The notes below the pieces were generated by a model that was not told where the DNA came from, did no database searches, and saw only the letters and a program-made list of their open reading frames with translations. A stretch of 64,000 nt of DNA, taken from NCBI RefSeq assembly GCF_001426685.1, contig NZ_LMFB01000012.1, positions 300,402 to 364,401 of the forward strand. Reading direction: 5' to 3'. Shown here piece after piece: positions 27,772-36,403 of this stretch (its first letter is position 1; every line of letters begins with the position of its first letter). The position numbers and the translations under genes are program-made. The stretch is from Rhizobium sp. Root483D2 (GTDB taxonomy: Bacteria > Pseudomonadota > Alphaproteobacteria > Rhizobiales > Rhizobiaceae).

Positions 27772-27818
27772 CTCGGCCTTAGTTCCCCATCACATAAGCC
27801 AAGCCACGGAAGCGCGTT

Positions 27819-29381
27819 ATGACAGCGACAGTCCATCCCGATACCGTTCTCATCATCGATTTCGGCAGCCAGGTCACCCAGCTGATCGCACGGCGCGTGC
27901 GCGAGACCGGCGTCTATTGCGAGATCGTGCCCTTCCAATCGGCGGAAGAAGGCTTCAAGCGCCTCAATCCGAAGGCGATCATCCTGTCCGGCAGCCCGGC
28001 CTCGACGCTCGACATTGGCTCGCCGAGGGCGCCACAGGTCGTGTTCGACAGCGGCCTGCCTGTGCTCGGCATCTGCTACGGCCAGCAGACCATGTGCGAA
28101 CAGCTGGGCGGCAAGGTTGAAGCCGGCCATCACCGCGAATTCGGCCGCGCCTTCATCGAGATCGACAAGGACTGCGCGATTTTCGACGGCATCTGGACCG
28201 TTGGCTCCCGCCACCAGGTCTGGATGAGCCATGGCGACCGCGTCACCGCGATCCCGGATGGCTTCGAAGTCGTTGCCACATCGCCGAACGCGCCTTTTGC
28301 CTTCATCGCCAATGAAGCCAAGAAATTCTATGCCGTGCAGTTCCATCCGGAAGTCGTGCACACCCCTGATGGCGCCAAGCTGCTTGCCAATTTCGTCCAC
28401 AAGATCGCCGGTCTGAAGGGCGACTGGTCGATGGCCGCCTATCGCGACAAGGCCGTTGCCAATATCCGCGAACAGGTCGGCGACAAGCGCGTCATCTGCG
28501 GCCTCTCCGGTGGCGTCGACAGTTCCGTTGCCGCACTTTTGATCCACGAGGCGGTCGGCGACCAGCTGACCTGCATCCTTGTCGACCACGGCCTGATGCG
28601 CAAGAACGAGGCGGCCGATGTGGTCGCCATGTTCAAGGAGCACTACAATCTGCATCTGGTTCATGTCGATGCGTCCGACATGTTCATCAATGCGCTGGAA
28701 GGCGAGAGCGATCCGGAAACCAAGCGCAAGACCATCGGCCGCCTGTTCATCGACGTCTTCGAGGCGGAAGCCAAGAAGCTCGGCGGCGCCGATTTCCTCG
28801 CCCAGGGCACGCTCTATCCGGATGTCATCGAAAGCGTGTCCTTCACCGGCGGCCCGTCTGTCACCATCAAGTCGCACCACAATGTCGGCGGCCTTCCGGC
28901 CCGCATGAACATGCAGCTGGTCGAGCCCTTGCGCGAACTGTTCAAGGACGAAGTGCGCATCCTCGGCAAGGAACTGGGTCTTCCCGACAGCTTCATCGGC
29001 CGCCACCCGTTCCCGGGTCCGGGCCTTGCCATCCGCTGCCCGGGCGGCATTACCCGCGAAAAGCTGGAGATCCTGCGCGAAGCCGATGCCGTCTATCTCG
29101 ACGAAATCCGTAAAGCGGGCCTCTACGATGCCATCTGGCAGGCGTTTGCCGTGCTTTTGCCGGTGCAGACCGTCGGCGTGATGGGCGATGGCCGCACCTA
29201 CGAATTCGTCTGCGCCCTGCGCGCCGTCACCTCCGTCGATGGCATGACGGCGGATTTCTACCACTATGACATGGACTTCCTCGGCCGCGCCGCCACCCGC
29301 ATCATCAACGAAGTCCGCGGCATCAACCGCGTCGTCTACGACGTGACATCAAAGCCGCCGGGAACCATCGAGTGGGAATGA
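27819..29381 (+). CDS. guaA: GMP synthase (glutamine-hydrolysing)
   Basis: Converts XMP to GMP with glutamine as the amide source, in the cytoplasm. The 520-residue protein has the class I amidotransferase half with Cys in [10 protein letters not shown] (about residue 86) and the His-Glu pair in [10 protein letters not shown]. The ATP-pyrophosphatase loop [12 protein letters not shown] follows near residue 230, and the C-terminal dimerisation domain ends GTIEWE, the classical GuaA end. GGAAG precedes the ATG. Confidence 0.97.
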   Translation: MTATVHPDTVLIIDFGSQVTQLIARRVRETGVYCEIVPFQSAEEGFKRLNPKAIILSGSPASTLDIGSPRAPQVVFDSGLPVLGICYGQQTMCEQLGGKVEAGHHREFGRAFIEIDKDCAIFDGIWTVGSRHQVWMSHGDRVTAIPDGFEVVATSPNAPFAFIANEAKKFYAVQFHPEVVHTPDGAKLLANFVHKIAGLKGDWSMAAYRDKAVANIREQVGDKRVICGLSGGVDSSVAALLIHEAVGDQLTCILVDHGLMRKNEAADVVAMFKEHYNLHLVHVDASDMFINALEGESDPETKRKTIGRLFIDVFEAEAKKLGGADFLAQGTLYPDVIESVSFTGGPSVTIKSHHNVGGLPARMNMQLVEPLRELFKDEVRILGKELGLPDSFIGRHPFPGPGLAIRCPGGITREKLEILREADAVYLDEIRKAGLYDAIWQAFAVLLPVQTVGVMGDGRTYEFVCALRAVTSVDGMTADFYHYDMDFLGRAATRIINEVRGINRVVYDVTSKPPGTIEWE

Positions 29382-29444
29382 GACAATAGCAGAAATCTGG
29401 TCGCGCATGTCGCGGCCAGCGTTATGTTCCCGATCCAGGTGGTT

Positions 29445-30548
29445 TCAAGCGGGCTGCTGCTGCGTTGTGCAGTGAATTCCACCGCCACCGGCGGCGATGC
29501 CGTCAATGTTCAACTGGATGATGTCACGTCCTGGAAACAGATCCCGTAAGGCGTCGCGGGCATTGTCATCGGCTTTCCGGTCGCCAAACTCCGGGGCGAT
29601 GACGGCGCCGTTGCAAACATAAAAATTGATATAGCCGGCTGCGAAATCCGCATTCTCATAGGCCTTGCGTATGGTTGACGGCCCCGGCATGACCACCACA
29701 TCCAGTTTATGTCCTTTGACGTCGGTGGATTGCCGCAGGATGTCCAGGTGGCGCAGGGTGACGGCGTGGTCATAGGATTGCGGGTCCAGATCCAGTCCGG
29801 CAACGACCACGCCGGGGGTCGCAAACCGCGCATAGAAATCGGTGTGACCATCGGTGATGTCCATACCGGCAATGCCCGGCAGCCAGATGACTTTTCGCAC
29901 GCCCAGCAGGCGCAAGAGTTCCTGTTCGCATTGCGCCTTGCTGACGCCCGGATTGCGATTGGCGTTGAGCACGCAGCTTTCGGTGATGATGGCGGTTCCT
30001 TCACCATCCACCTCGATACCGCCGCCTTCCAGCACCAGATCTGTCTCGATAAACTCCGAGTGAACCGTTTTAGAGATGAAGCCTGCAACTTCGGCATCAT
30101 CAGCGTGCGCCTGCTTTCCGCCCCAGCCATTGAAATTAAATCCGGCCGCGCCGGACTGGGCGGCCTGATTTTTCACGAAGACCGGCCCTGTATCGCGCAT
30201 CCACAGATCGTCGATGGGCTGAACCACGAGCGTCACCGAGGGGCCGCACAGGCGCGCCGCGATATCGTATTCCTCCGCGCGCACCAGCATCTTCACCGGT
30301 TCGTGCGCTGCAATCGCCTTGGCGATGCTGGCCAGGTTTTCTCTGGCAACGGGAAGCAGCTTTCGGCCCCAGATATCCACGGTCGGACCGAAGGCCATCC
30401 ACGTTGCCGCATGCGCTGCTCCTTCATCCGGCATCAGCCATGTGCCGTCAGGCGCGGCGGCGGCCGTGTTGACATCATGCGCCAACGCGCCGGTTGCCAG
30501 AGCGCCGCCCAGCAGTCCCCGCTTCAACAATTTTCGCCGCGTCATCAT
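29445..30548 (-). CDS. Tat-exported agmatine deiminase family protein
   Basis: From the ATG at 30548, which has GGAG six bases upstream, this is a 367-residue protein of the peptidylarginine/agmatine deiminase family (PAD_porph). The N-terminus MMTRRKLLKRGLLGGALATGALA is a twin-arginine signal, so the enzyme is exported after folding, whereas E. coli-type AguA enzymes are cytoplasmic. Catalytic motifs are present: DDLWMRDTGPVF, NGWGGKQ, EGGGIEVDGEGT, GHTDFYARF, and the nucleophile Cys in GGGGIHCTTQQQP near the end. It would hydrolyse agmatine or a related guanidino compound to the carbamoyl product and ammonia. Convergent with guaA. Confidence 0.87.
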   Translation of the reverse strand: MMTRRKLLKRGLLGGALATGALAHDVNTAAAAPDGTWLMPDEGAAHAATWMAFGPTVDIWGRKLLPVARENLASIAKAIAAHEPVKMLVRAEEYDIAARLCGPSVTLVVQPIDDLWMRDTGPVFVKNQAAQSGAAGFNFNGWGGKQAHADDAEVAGFISKTVHSEFIETDLVLEGGGIEVDGEGTAIITESCVLNANRNPGVSKAQCEQELLRLLGVRKVIWLPGIAGMDITDGHTDFYARFATPGVVVAGLDLDPQSYDHAVTLRHLDILRQSTDVKGHKLDVVVMPGPSTIRKAYENADFAAGYINFYVCNGAVIAPEFGDRKADDNARDALRDLFPGRDIIQLNIDGIAAGGGGIHCTTQQQPA

Positions 30549-30693
30549 CAAGGGCTCCATTTCTGACTGGGTCACTGCGATGTATCACCGGTGAGCGGAC
30601 CGGGCACGGAATTTCAAACGCGTCAAGCAATGGCAAAAGCGGCTGCGGGCGCACCGGCTGCGAAACGGCGGTTCAGGTGTCAAAGCCGTTTGT

Positions 30694-31257
30694 TCACAAG
30701 AGCAGCGACTGCTGCGCCGGTTCCGGTGTGCCGACATGTACGCCTTCCAGTTCCAGCATATGAACCTTGGCTGTCGCGCCACCGGGGGCGGAAAAGCCGC
30801 CGACCTTGCCGCCGGCGGCGAGCACGCGGTGGCAGGGGATGATCAGCGGCACCGGGTTCTTCGCCATGGCCTGGCCGACATCGCGGGCGGCCTGCGGTCC
30901 GGCGCCGAGCGCCTTGGCCAGCGTGCCATAGGTGGTCGTATGGCCCCAGCCGATGGCGCGCAGCGCCTGGTAGATCTGCCGGAAAAAGTCGTCCTGGCCG
31001 TCAAGGTCGAGGGCAACGCTGGAGAAATCGATAATCTCGCCGTCAAAATAGCGTTGCACCGCAGCGATGACCTCGCGGATCGCCGGGGTGGGGTCCCCGC
31101 GTTCAGCGTCCGGCACGCGGCGCAGAATGTTGCGTTCCGTGGCCTCGGCGCTGCGTGCCGGCAGCTGGAACCGGGTGATGCCGATCGCGTTCCAGGCAAT
31201 GCCGCAATAGCCGCCGGCAGTCTCAAAAACATGATAGGTCTGTGCTTTCTCAGCCAT
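30694..31257 (-). CDS. Methylated-DNA-[protein]-cysteine S-methyltransferase
   Basis: Suicide repair protein that takes the methyl group from O6-methylguanine. The 187-residue protein has the active-site motif IIPCHRVLAAGGKVGGFSAPGG with Cys142 and the helix-turn-helix FRQIYQALRAIGWGHTTTYGTLAKALG before it. It is one of two such genes in tandem; this copy has PCHRV and a methylation-domain-like N-terminus with FDGE. The second copy begins about 60 bases upstream. Confidence 0.92.
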   Translation of the reverse strand: MAEKAQTYHVFETAGGYCGIAWNAIGITRFQLPARSAEATERNILRRVPDAERGDPTPAIREVIAAVQRYFDGEIIDFSSVALDLDGQDDFFRQIYQALRAIGWGHTTTYGTLAKALGAGPQAARDVGQAMAKNPVPLIIPCHRVLAAGGKVGGFSAPGGATAKVHMLELEGVHVGTPEPAQQSLLL

Positions 31258-31317
31258 CGGTCCGCTCCTTGTCCAACTCCCGCGCCAATGCGTGGGGTCA
31301 AAATACGCTTCTGTTTG

Positions 31318-31815
31318 TCACGCTGCCGCGCTCAGGCGCTTGCGTTCCAGTGCCAGCAGATACCGCTTGGCCTCCAGCCCGCCGGCAAAACCGTGCAATT
31401 GCCCGTCCGATCCGATCGCGCGGTGGCAGGGGACGATGATCGAAACCGGGTTTCTGCCGTTTGCCGCTCCCATCGCGCGATAGGCTTTGCGATGCCCGAT
31501 CTGCCGGGCAATGGTGGCATAGGTCCGGGTTTCGCCAAAGGGGATCGTCAACAGCGCCTGCCAGACCGCCTTCTGGAATGCGGTACCGGTGAGATCCAGC
31601 CGGATGCTGAATTCCGTGCGCTCGCCCGCAAAATATTCCGCCAGCTGCCGTTCTGTTTCGAGCAGGATCGGATGATTGGCGCTTTCCACGCGTTCGCCAA
31701 GCCTGACGCGGTTGGGGGCGTCGTTCTCCCACAAAATGGCAGCCAGCCCGTCGCTGCGGGCAACCAGCTCCAATGCGCCGACCGGCGAGGCGATGAATTT
31801 GCAAACGGTGATCAT
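31318..31815 (-). CDS. Second methylated-DNA-[protein]-cysteine S-methyltransferase
   Basis: A 165-residue paralogue of the next gene, with active-site Cys130 in VPCHRAIGSDGQLHGFAGG and the helix-turn-helix FQKAVWQALLTIPFGETRTYATIARQIG. The start is uncertain: the frame is open to 31944, but the Ogt domain begins at the ATG at 31815 (MITVCKFIASPVGALELVA), giving the usual length for short Ogt proteins. Neither candidate has a strong ribosome site. The two alkyltransferases differ enough in sequence to be old paralogues, not a recent copy. Confidence 0.88.
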   Translation of the reverse strand: MITVCKFIASPVGALELVARSDGLAAILWENDAPNRVRLGERVESANHPILLETERQLAEYFAGERTEFSIRLDLTGTAFQKAVWQALLTIPFGETRTYATIARQIGHRKAYRAMGAANGRNPVSIIVPCHRAIGSDGQLHGFAGGLEAKRYLLALERKRLSAAA

Positions 31816-32040
31816 GGTCTGAGTTTCGCTCAGTTTTACCGATCCCGCCACCCGATTCTTGCGCTGGAAGAGGTGGATCGAACGCTGTATCCGCTTGGCT
31901 GTGGCAGGCTCGATTTGACGCAACGCCCAACCCATCCATTTCACGATCGTGGGAATAAATTCACAATGTTCATGTTTTGTTCTTGATCAAATATCCGACT
32001 CGAATATACTGGTGGCATCCAGAAAGAGATGAGGTCTGCC

Positions 32041-32682
32041 ATGCTTGGAAAAGCCGAGGTTTTGCGCATTGAACAGCAGTCATTTTTACGCGGTCGGGCG
32101 GGCAGCACGGTGCCGGTCCAGCCCCAGCAGAAATATGCTGATGATCATGGAAAGAGCAATCTGTTCCTGGCGCTCGTGCCGGAGCGGGAGGTGGCTTTGC
32201 AGGCTGTCGAGACCGGCAGGGAGATTGCGCGGCGCTACGGCCTGTCGAAAAGTCCACGCCCGCATGAGCGCATGCATGTCTCGCTGAATGCCATCGGCAC
32301 ATATCCGGATTTCCCCGATGATATCGTCTTCGCCGTCTCCGCAGCCATGGCCACCGTCAAGGCAGCCCCTTTCGAGGTCAATTTCGATCGCGCCATGTCC
32401 GTCACCAATGCCCGGGCTGTCGTGCTTGCCAATGCGATCCGCAGCGAAGAGATGATGGATCTGCATGTGCAGCTTGCCAAGGAAATGTGGAGTGTCGGCC
32501 TGAATTTCACCTATAATCCGCGTTTCATGCCGCATATGACGGTTCTCTATGACGACGTGCCGGTGCCCGAGCACTTGCTTGCCGAACCGGTCCGCTGGAT
32601 TGCGCGCGAATTCGTGCTGATCCGCAGCGTCATCGGCAAGAGCGAATATGAATATCTCGATCGCTGGCCATTGCTGGATTGA
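32041..32682 (+). CDS. 2'-5' RNA ligase/phosphoesterase (LigT/ThpR) family protein
   Basis: A 213-residue protein with the two-histidine phosphoesterase signature: His79-Val-Ser-Leu and His165-Met-Thr-Val, each in its expected half. E. coli ThpR hydrolyses or joins 2',5'-linked RNA and cyclic phosphates; the physiological substrate is not established. I chose the ATG at 32041 with GAGG six bases upstream over the ATG at 32029, which lies too close to its purine run. A GC hairpin follows at 32699. Confidence 0.85.
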   Translation: MLGKAEVLRIEQQSFLRGRAGSTVPVQPQQKYADDHGKSNLFLALVPEREVALQAVETGREIARRYGLSKSPRPHERMHVSLNAIGTYPDFPDDIVFAVSAAMATVKAAPFEVNFDRAMSVTNARAVVLANAIRSEEMMDLHVQLAKEMWSVGLNFTYNPRFMPHMTVLYDDVPVPEHLLAEPVRWIAREFVLIRSVIGKSEYEYLDRWPLLD

Positions 32683-32698
32683 CGGGATCGGGCCCGGA

Positions 32699-32731
32699 GC
32701 AACCGGCGTGCGGATACGGCGCGCCGGTTGC
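32699..32731 (+). terminator. Possible terminator after the LigT-like gene
   Basis: A ten-base stem, GCAACCGGCG paired with CGCCGGTTGC, lies 17 bases after the stop. The following sequence GTCCGTTTCTG has only a short T-run, so termination may be partial. Confidence 0.5.
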
Positions 32732-32849
32732 GTCCGTTTCTGTGTGCCGGGGCCGATCTACAACACAAAGCAAGCCGCAAATTTTGGCATCTTGCGCCTG
32801 CCTGCAGCAAGCCGCATAAGCCCTTGAAACGATAAAAGGGAGGATGGTC

Positions 32850-33908
32850 ATGGATATTTCTGAAATCGTCATCAGGGGTGATACGCCGGGTGTCGAATGG
32901 CGGCTGCCGGTCATCCGGTTCAAGGGCAGCGACGCCAAGGCGCCAAAAATCTACATCCAGGCGGCGTTGCACGCCAACGAGCTTCCGGGCACGGCTCTCC
33001 TGCATTTTCTATGCGAAAAGCTGCGGCAGGCCGATGCCGATGGGAAAATTTTCAGCGATATCACCATCGTTCCGCAGGCCAATCCGATCGGCACGGCGCA
33101 ATCGCATTTCGGCGAATTGCAGGGCCGGTTCGATCTGGGCTCGCGCACCAATTTCAACCGCGAATTTCCGCTGATCGGGCTGTCCGAGCGCGAAACGCTG
33201 ATCGACGATCTCGAGCGTTATCCGGTGGTGGAACAGCTGAAGCGGCAGTTGCTGCATATGGCGCTCGGTGCCGATCTGATGCTCGATCTGCATTGCGATG
33301 ATGAATCCGTGCAATATACCTATGTTGATGAGGCCTTCTGGCCGGAAGCCGCCGATCTGGCATCGGCGCTCGACATGGAAGCCGTGTTTCTCGCCGATGG
33401 CGAAAGCAGCGCGTTTGAGGAAGCGGTCGGCTATGCCTGGAAGCATGAAACGGCCGAAAAGGCCAAGCGGCTGCCGGGCCGGCTGGCCGTCACCGTCGAG
33501 CTTCGCGGCACGCGCGATGTCTATCCGGACATGGCCCGCAAGGATGCCGAAGGGCTCTGGCGCTTTCTGGTGGCGCGCGGCGCGGTGGGCGGCGCGGCCG
33601 CAACGATCGAGCCCTATCGCGGCAAGGTGACGCCGCTCGACAATATCGAGATGATCCGCGCGCCGCAGGCCGGCGCCGTGCTGTTTCATCGCGACATCGG
33701 CGATACCGTCGCTGCCGGCGATCTGCTGGCGACGATCATCACCACACCGGGCATGGAAGGTGGTGCGATCGATATCCATGCGCCGCAGGCAGGGCTGGTC
33801 GCCACGCGCACCTCGCAACGCTTTGCCCGCCGCCGCGACAACCTGATGAAAATCGCCTGCGACGAGCCCACCAAGGCGGTGCGCAAGCCCGGCGCGCTCG
33901 AGGCCTGA
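32850..33908 (+). CDS. Succinylglutamate desuccinylase/aspartoacylase family zinc deacylase
   Basis: A 352-residue zinc hydrolase of the AstE/AspA superfamily, carboxypeptidase-like. The metal site is visible as His41-x-x-Glu44 (ALHANELPGT) and His148 (DLHCDDE). NPIG, GRFDLGSRTNFNRE, and a C-terminal biotinyl-like beta domain (IRAPQAGAVLFHRDIGDTVAAGDLLATI) are typical for the group often called DUF2817-like or deacylase. AGGGAGG lies six bases before the ATG at 32850. The substrate is unknown; it may be an N-acyl amino acid or ectoine-related compound (DoeB-like). The phosphonate pair starts about 170 bases later, but a link is not shown. Confidence 0.83.
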   Translation: MDISEIVIRGDTPGVEWRLPVIRFKGSDAKAPKIYIQAALHANELPGTALLHFLCEKLRQADADGKIFSDITIVPQANPIGTAQSHFGELQGRFDLGSRTNFNREFPLIGLSERETLIDDLERYPVVEQLKRQLLHMALGADLMLDLHCDDESVQYTYVDEAFWPEAADLASALDMEAVFLADGESSAFEEAVGYAWKHETAEKAKRLPGRLAVTVELRGTRDVYPDMARKDAEGLWRFLVARGAVGGAAATIEPYRGKVTPLDNIEMIRAPQAGAVLFHRDIGDTVAAGDLLATIITTPGMEGGAIDIHAPQAGLVATRTSQRFARRRDNLMKIACDEPTKAVRKPGALEA

Positions 33909-34080
33909 GCGGCGGTCTTCTGGCGGCGCTGTGCCTCCCGGTGTGACGTGCCCGGCCTGAGATGAATAACGTGGACAATCGCCGCCTTGCTGGCGGTTGT
34001 CATAATCCCTTTATGGAATTGCGTTCTTTAGCCGCGAGCCAACCCGGACCTGGTCCACTGTGGCACGCAGGAGAGCGCGC

Positions 34081-35211
34081 ATGCCCATCTATGATCTCGC
34101 CATTGCCGGTGCCGGTATCGTCGGCCTGGCGCACGCGCATGCGGCGGCCAAGCGCGGCAAGCGCGTCGTTGTCATCGACCGTGATGCGCAGGCCAATGGC
34201 GCTTCGGTGCGCAATTTCGGTTTCGTCACCGTCACAGGCCAGGAGGCCGGAGATTGCTGGACCATGGCACGGCAGTCGCGGGATATCTGGGCAGAGGTGG
34301 CGGAAAAAGCCGGCATCGCCATCGTTCAGCGCGGCATGGTGCTCGCCTCGCGGTTCGACGAATCCGAAGCGGTGATCGATGCTTTCCTGCGCACGGAAAT
34401 GGCCGATGGCTGCGAAAGGCTGACGGCGCGCCAGGCGCAGGCGCATGTCCCCTCCTTGCGCACGTACGCTGCCCGCGTCTCGCTCTACAGCCCGCACGAA
34501 ATCCGCGTCGAATCCCGCACGGCGATCCCGCTGCTCGCCCGGTTTCTGGAAGAGCAGCTCGGCGTCACCTTCCTGCGCAACACCACCGTCACTGCAGTCG
34601 AACCGCCGCGTGTGGAAACAGCGGATGGTGTGATCGAGGCCGAAACCGCGATCGTTTGCCTGGGCGACGATTTCACCGGGCTTTTTGCCGACCGCATCGC
34701 GGCCTACAATGTCACCCGCTGCAAGCTGCAGATGCTGCGGCTGCGGCCGCAACAGCCGGTCCGGTTCAACACGGCCGTCATGTCCGATCTCGGGCTTGGC
34801 CGCTATCTCGGCTATGCCGGCTTGCCCGAGGCCGCGCCGCTGAAACAGCGCCTGGATGCCGATTTGCAGGCGGAGCGCGGCAATGGCATTCATCTGATCG
34901 TCACCCAGTCGGCCGATGGCTCGCTGGTGGTCGGCGATAGCCATCATTATGCCAAAACCCCTGATCCGTTTGCCTCGGATGCGGTCGATGATCTCATCCT
35001 TGGCGAATTCGACCGGGTGCTTGATCTGCCGGGACGGGTAATCGCCGAGCGCTGGCTGGGGACCTATGCCTCGGCGCCCGATCGCTGGCGTTTTACCGAC
35101 AGGCCGTCCGACCGCGTGCGCATTGTCGTCGTTACCGCCGGATGCGGCGCCTCGACGGCGTTCGGGATCGGCGAGGAAACCATCAACGAACTCTATGGGA
35201 GTGCCGCATGA
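34081..35211 (+). CDS. FAD-dependent oxidoreductase of the TIGR03364 type, predicted aminophosphonate oxidase
   Basis: A 376-residue DAO-fold flavoprotein with the ADP-binding motif IAGAGIVGLAHAHAAAKRGKRVVVIDRD at the N-terminus and VVTAGCGASTAFGIGEETINELY at the end. The stretch SVRNFGFVTVTGQ (residues about 42 to 54) is typical for TIGR03364 proteins, which recur next to phosphonatase genes and oxidise N-methyl-2-aminoethylphosphonate and in some cases plain 2-aminoethylphosphonate to phosphonoacetaldehyde. The downstream phnX overlaps its stop by four bases, and no phnW transaminase is near. The exact substrate cannot be told from sequence. Confidence 0.83.
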   Translation: MPIYDLAIAGAGIVGLAHAHAAAKRGKRVVVIDRDAQANGASVRNFGFVTVTGQEAGDCWTMARQSRDIWAEVAEKAGIAIVQRGMVLASRFDESEAVIDAFLRTEMADGCERLTARQAQAHVPSLRTYAARVSLYSPHEIRVESRTAIPLLARFLEEQLGVTFLRNTTVTAVEPPRVETADGVIEAETAIVCLGDDFTGLFADRIAAYNVTRCKLQMLRLRPQQPVRFNTAVMSDLGLGRYLGYAGLPEAAPLKQRLDADLQAERGNGIHLIVTQSADGSLVVGDSHHYAKTPDPFASDAVDDLILGEFDRVLDLPGRVIAERWLGTYASAPDRWRFTDRPSDRVRIVVVTAGCGASTAFGIGEETINELYGSAA

Positions 35212-35987
35212 GCAAGTTCAAGGCCGTGATTTTCGATTGGGCCGGCACCGTCATCGACTTCGGGTCGTTTGCCCCGATGGGCGCCTTTGTCGAAACCTTT
35301 GACAAATTCGGCGTGCATGTGACCATCGAAGATGCGCGCAAGCCGATGGGGCTGCCCAAGCGCGCGCATATCAGCGCCATGCTGGCCGAGCCGCATATTT
35401 CGGCGCGCTGGGCATCCGCGCAAGGGGCAGCACCCGATGAAGGCGCCGTCGACAAGGTCTATGACCTCTTCGTGCCGCTCAACGAAGAGGTGGTCAGCGA
35501 CTATTGCACGCTGGTGCCCGGCACGCTCGAAACGGTCGCCTATCTGCGCGCCAAGGGCATGCGGATTGGCTCGACGACCGGCTATACGCGCTCGATCATG
35601 GAGCGGGTGCTGCCGCTGGCGGCCGAACAAGGCTTTGCGCCGGAAAACCTGATTTGTGCCGATGATCTGCCGCTCGGGCGCCCGACGCCGATCGGCATGT
35701 ACAAATGCTTCCTCGACCTGATGGTCTATCCGGCCGGCGCGGTAATCAAGGTCGATGACACCGAGCCGGGCATTGCCGAGGGCGTGGCCGCCGGCTGCAT
35801 CACGGTGGGGCTGACGCTTTCGGGCAACGAGGCAGGCCTGACCGCGGCGGAGCTTGCCGCGCTGTCGCCCAATGAACGTTCGGCCCTGCATGAAAAGGTC
35901 GGCGCCAAGCTCAAGGCCGCCGGTGCCGATCACGTCATCGAAACCGTGGCCGGACTGCCGCAACTGATCGACATGCTGGAGCGCTGA
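35208..35987 (+). CDS. phnX: Phosphonoacetaldehyde hydrolase (phosphonatase)
   Basis: A 259-residue HAD enzyme that splits phosphonoacetaldehyde to acetaldehyde and phosphate. The nucleophile Asp10 lies in VIFDWAGTVIDFGS, where Ala and Gly replace the Asp of most HADs, as in phosphonatase. The cap-domain Lys51 of MGLPKRAHISAML would form the Schiff base. STTGYTRSIMERV, CADDLPLGRPTP and KVDDTEPGIAEGVAAG match HAD motifs II to IV. Its ATG overlaps the preceding gene's stop (ATGA), so it forms a two-gene catabolic unit with the FAD enzyme. Confidence 0.93.
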   Translation: MSKFKAVIFDWAGTVIDFGSFAPMGAFVETFDKFGVHVTIEDARKPMGLPKRAHISAMLAEPHISARWASAQGAAPDEGAVDKVYDLFVPLNEEVVSDYCTLVPGTLETVAYLRAKGMRIGSTTGYTRSIMERVLPLAAEQGFAPENLICADDLPLGRPTPIGMYKCFLDLMVYPAGAVIKVDDTEPGIAEGVAAGCITVGLTLSGNEAGLTAAELAALSPNERSALHEKVGAKLKAAGADHVIETVAGLPQLIDMLER

Positions 35988-36050
35988 TCTTCCGGCATTC
36001 TCAGCCGCATATCTTCATGCTATCCCGCATACCGGCAAAAGGGATTGAGC

Positions 36051-36401
36051 ATGAGCGTGACCATCTACGGCATCAAGAATTGCGACACGATGAAGAAGGC
36101 GCGGACCTGGCTGGAAGGCCAGGGGATCGCCTATGATTTCCACGACTACAAAGTATCCGGCATTGCCCGCGAGACGCTGCAGCGCTGGACGGCAGCGCTC
36201 GGCTGGGAGACGGTTCTGAACCGCTCCGGCACGACATTCCGCGCGCTTGGTGATGCCGACAAACAGGATCTCAACGAAGACAAGGCGATCGCCCTGATGC
36301 TCGCCCAGCCCTCCATGATCAAACGGCCGATATTGGATCATGACGGCAAGCTGACGGCTGGCTTCAAGCCTGAGATTTATGGCCGCCTTTTCCAGGGGTA
36401 A
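36051..36401 (+). CDS. ArsC family reductase (YffB/Spx-like)
   Basis: A 116-residue thioredoxin-fold protein of the ArsC/YffB group with a single N-terminal cysteine, YGIKNCDTMKKARTWL, near residue 11. KVSGIARETLQRWTAALGWETVLNRSGTTFR and MIKRPILDHDGKLTAGFKPE are typical YffB features (the cis-proline loop). Unlike true arsenate reductases it probably acts as a glutathione-dependent thiol reductase; the target is unknown. The ATG at 36051 has AAAAGGG seven bases upstream. Confidence 0.87.
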   Translation: MSVTIYGIKNCDTMKKARTWLEGQGIAYDFHDYKVSGIARETLQRWTAALGWETVLNRSGTTFRALGDADKQDLNEDKAIALMLAQPSMIKRPILDHDGKLTAGFKPEIYGRLFQG

Positions 36402-36403
36402 AC

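Noticed and set aside
29395-29440. GGTCGCGCATGTCGCGGCC hairpin after guaA as a terminator
   Set aside because: The stem is short and no T-run follows on either strand; it may be chance in GC-rich sequence.
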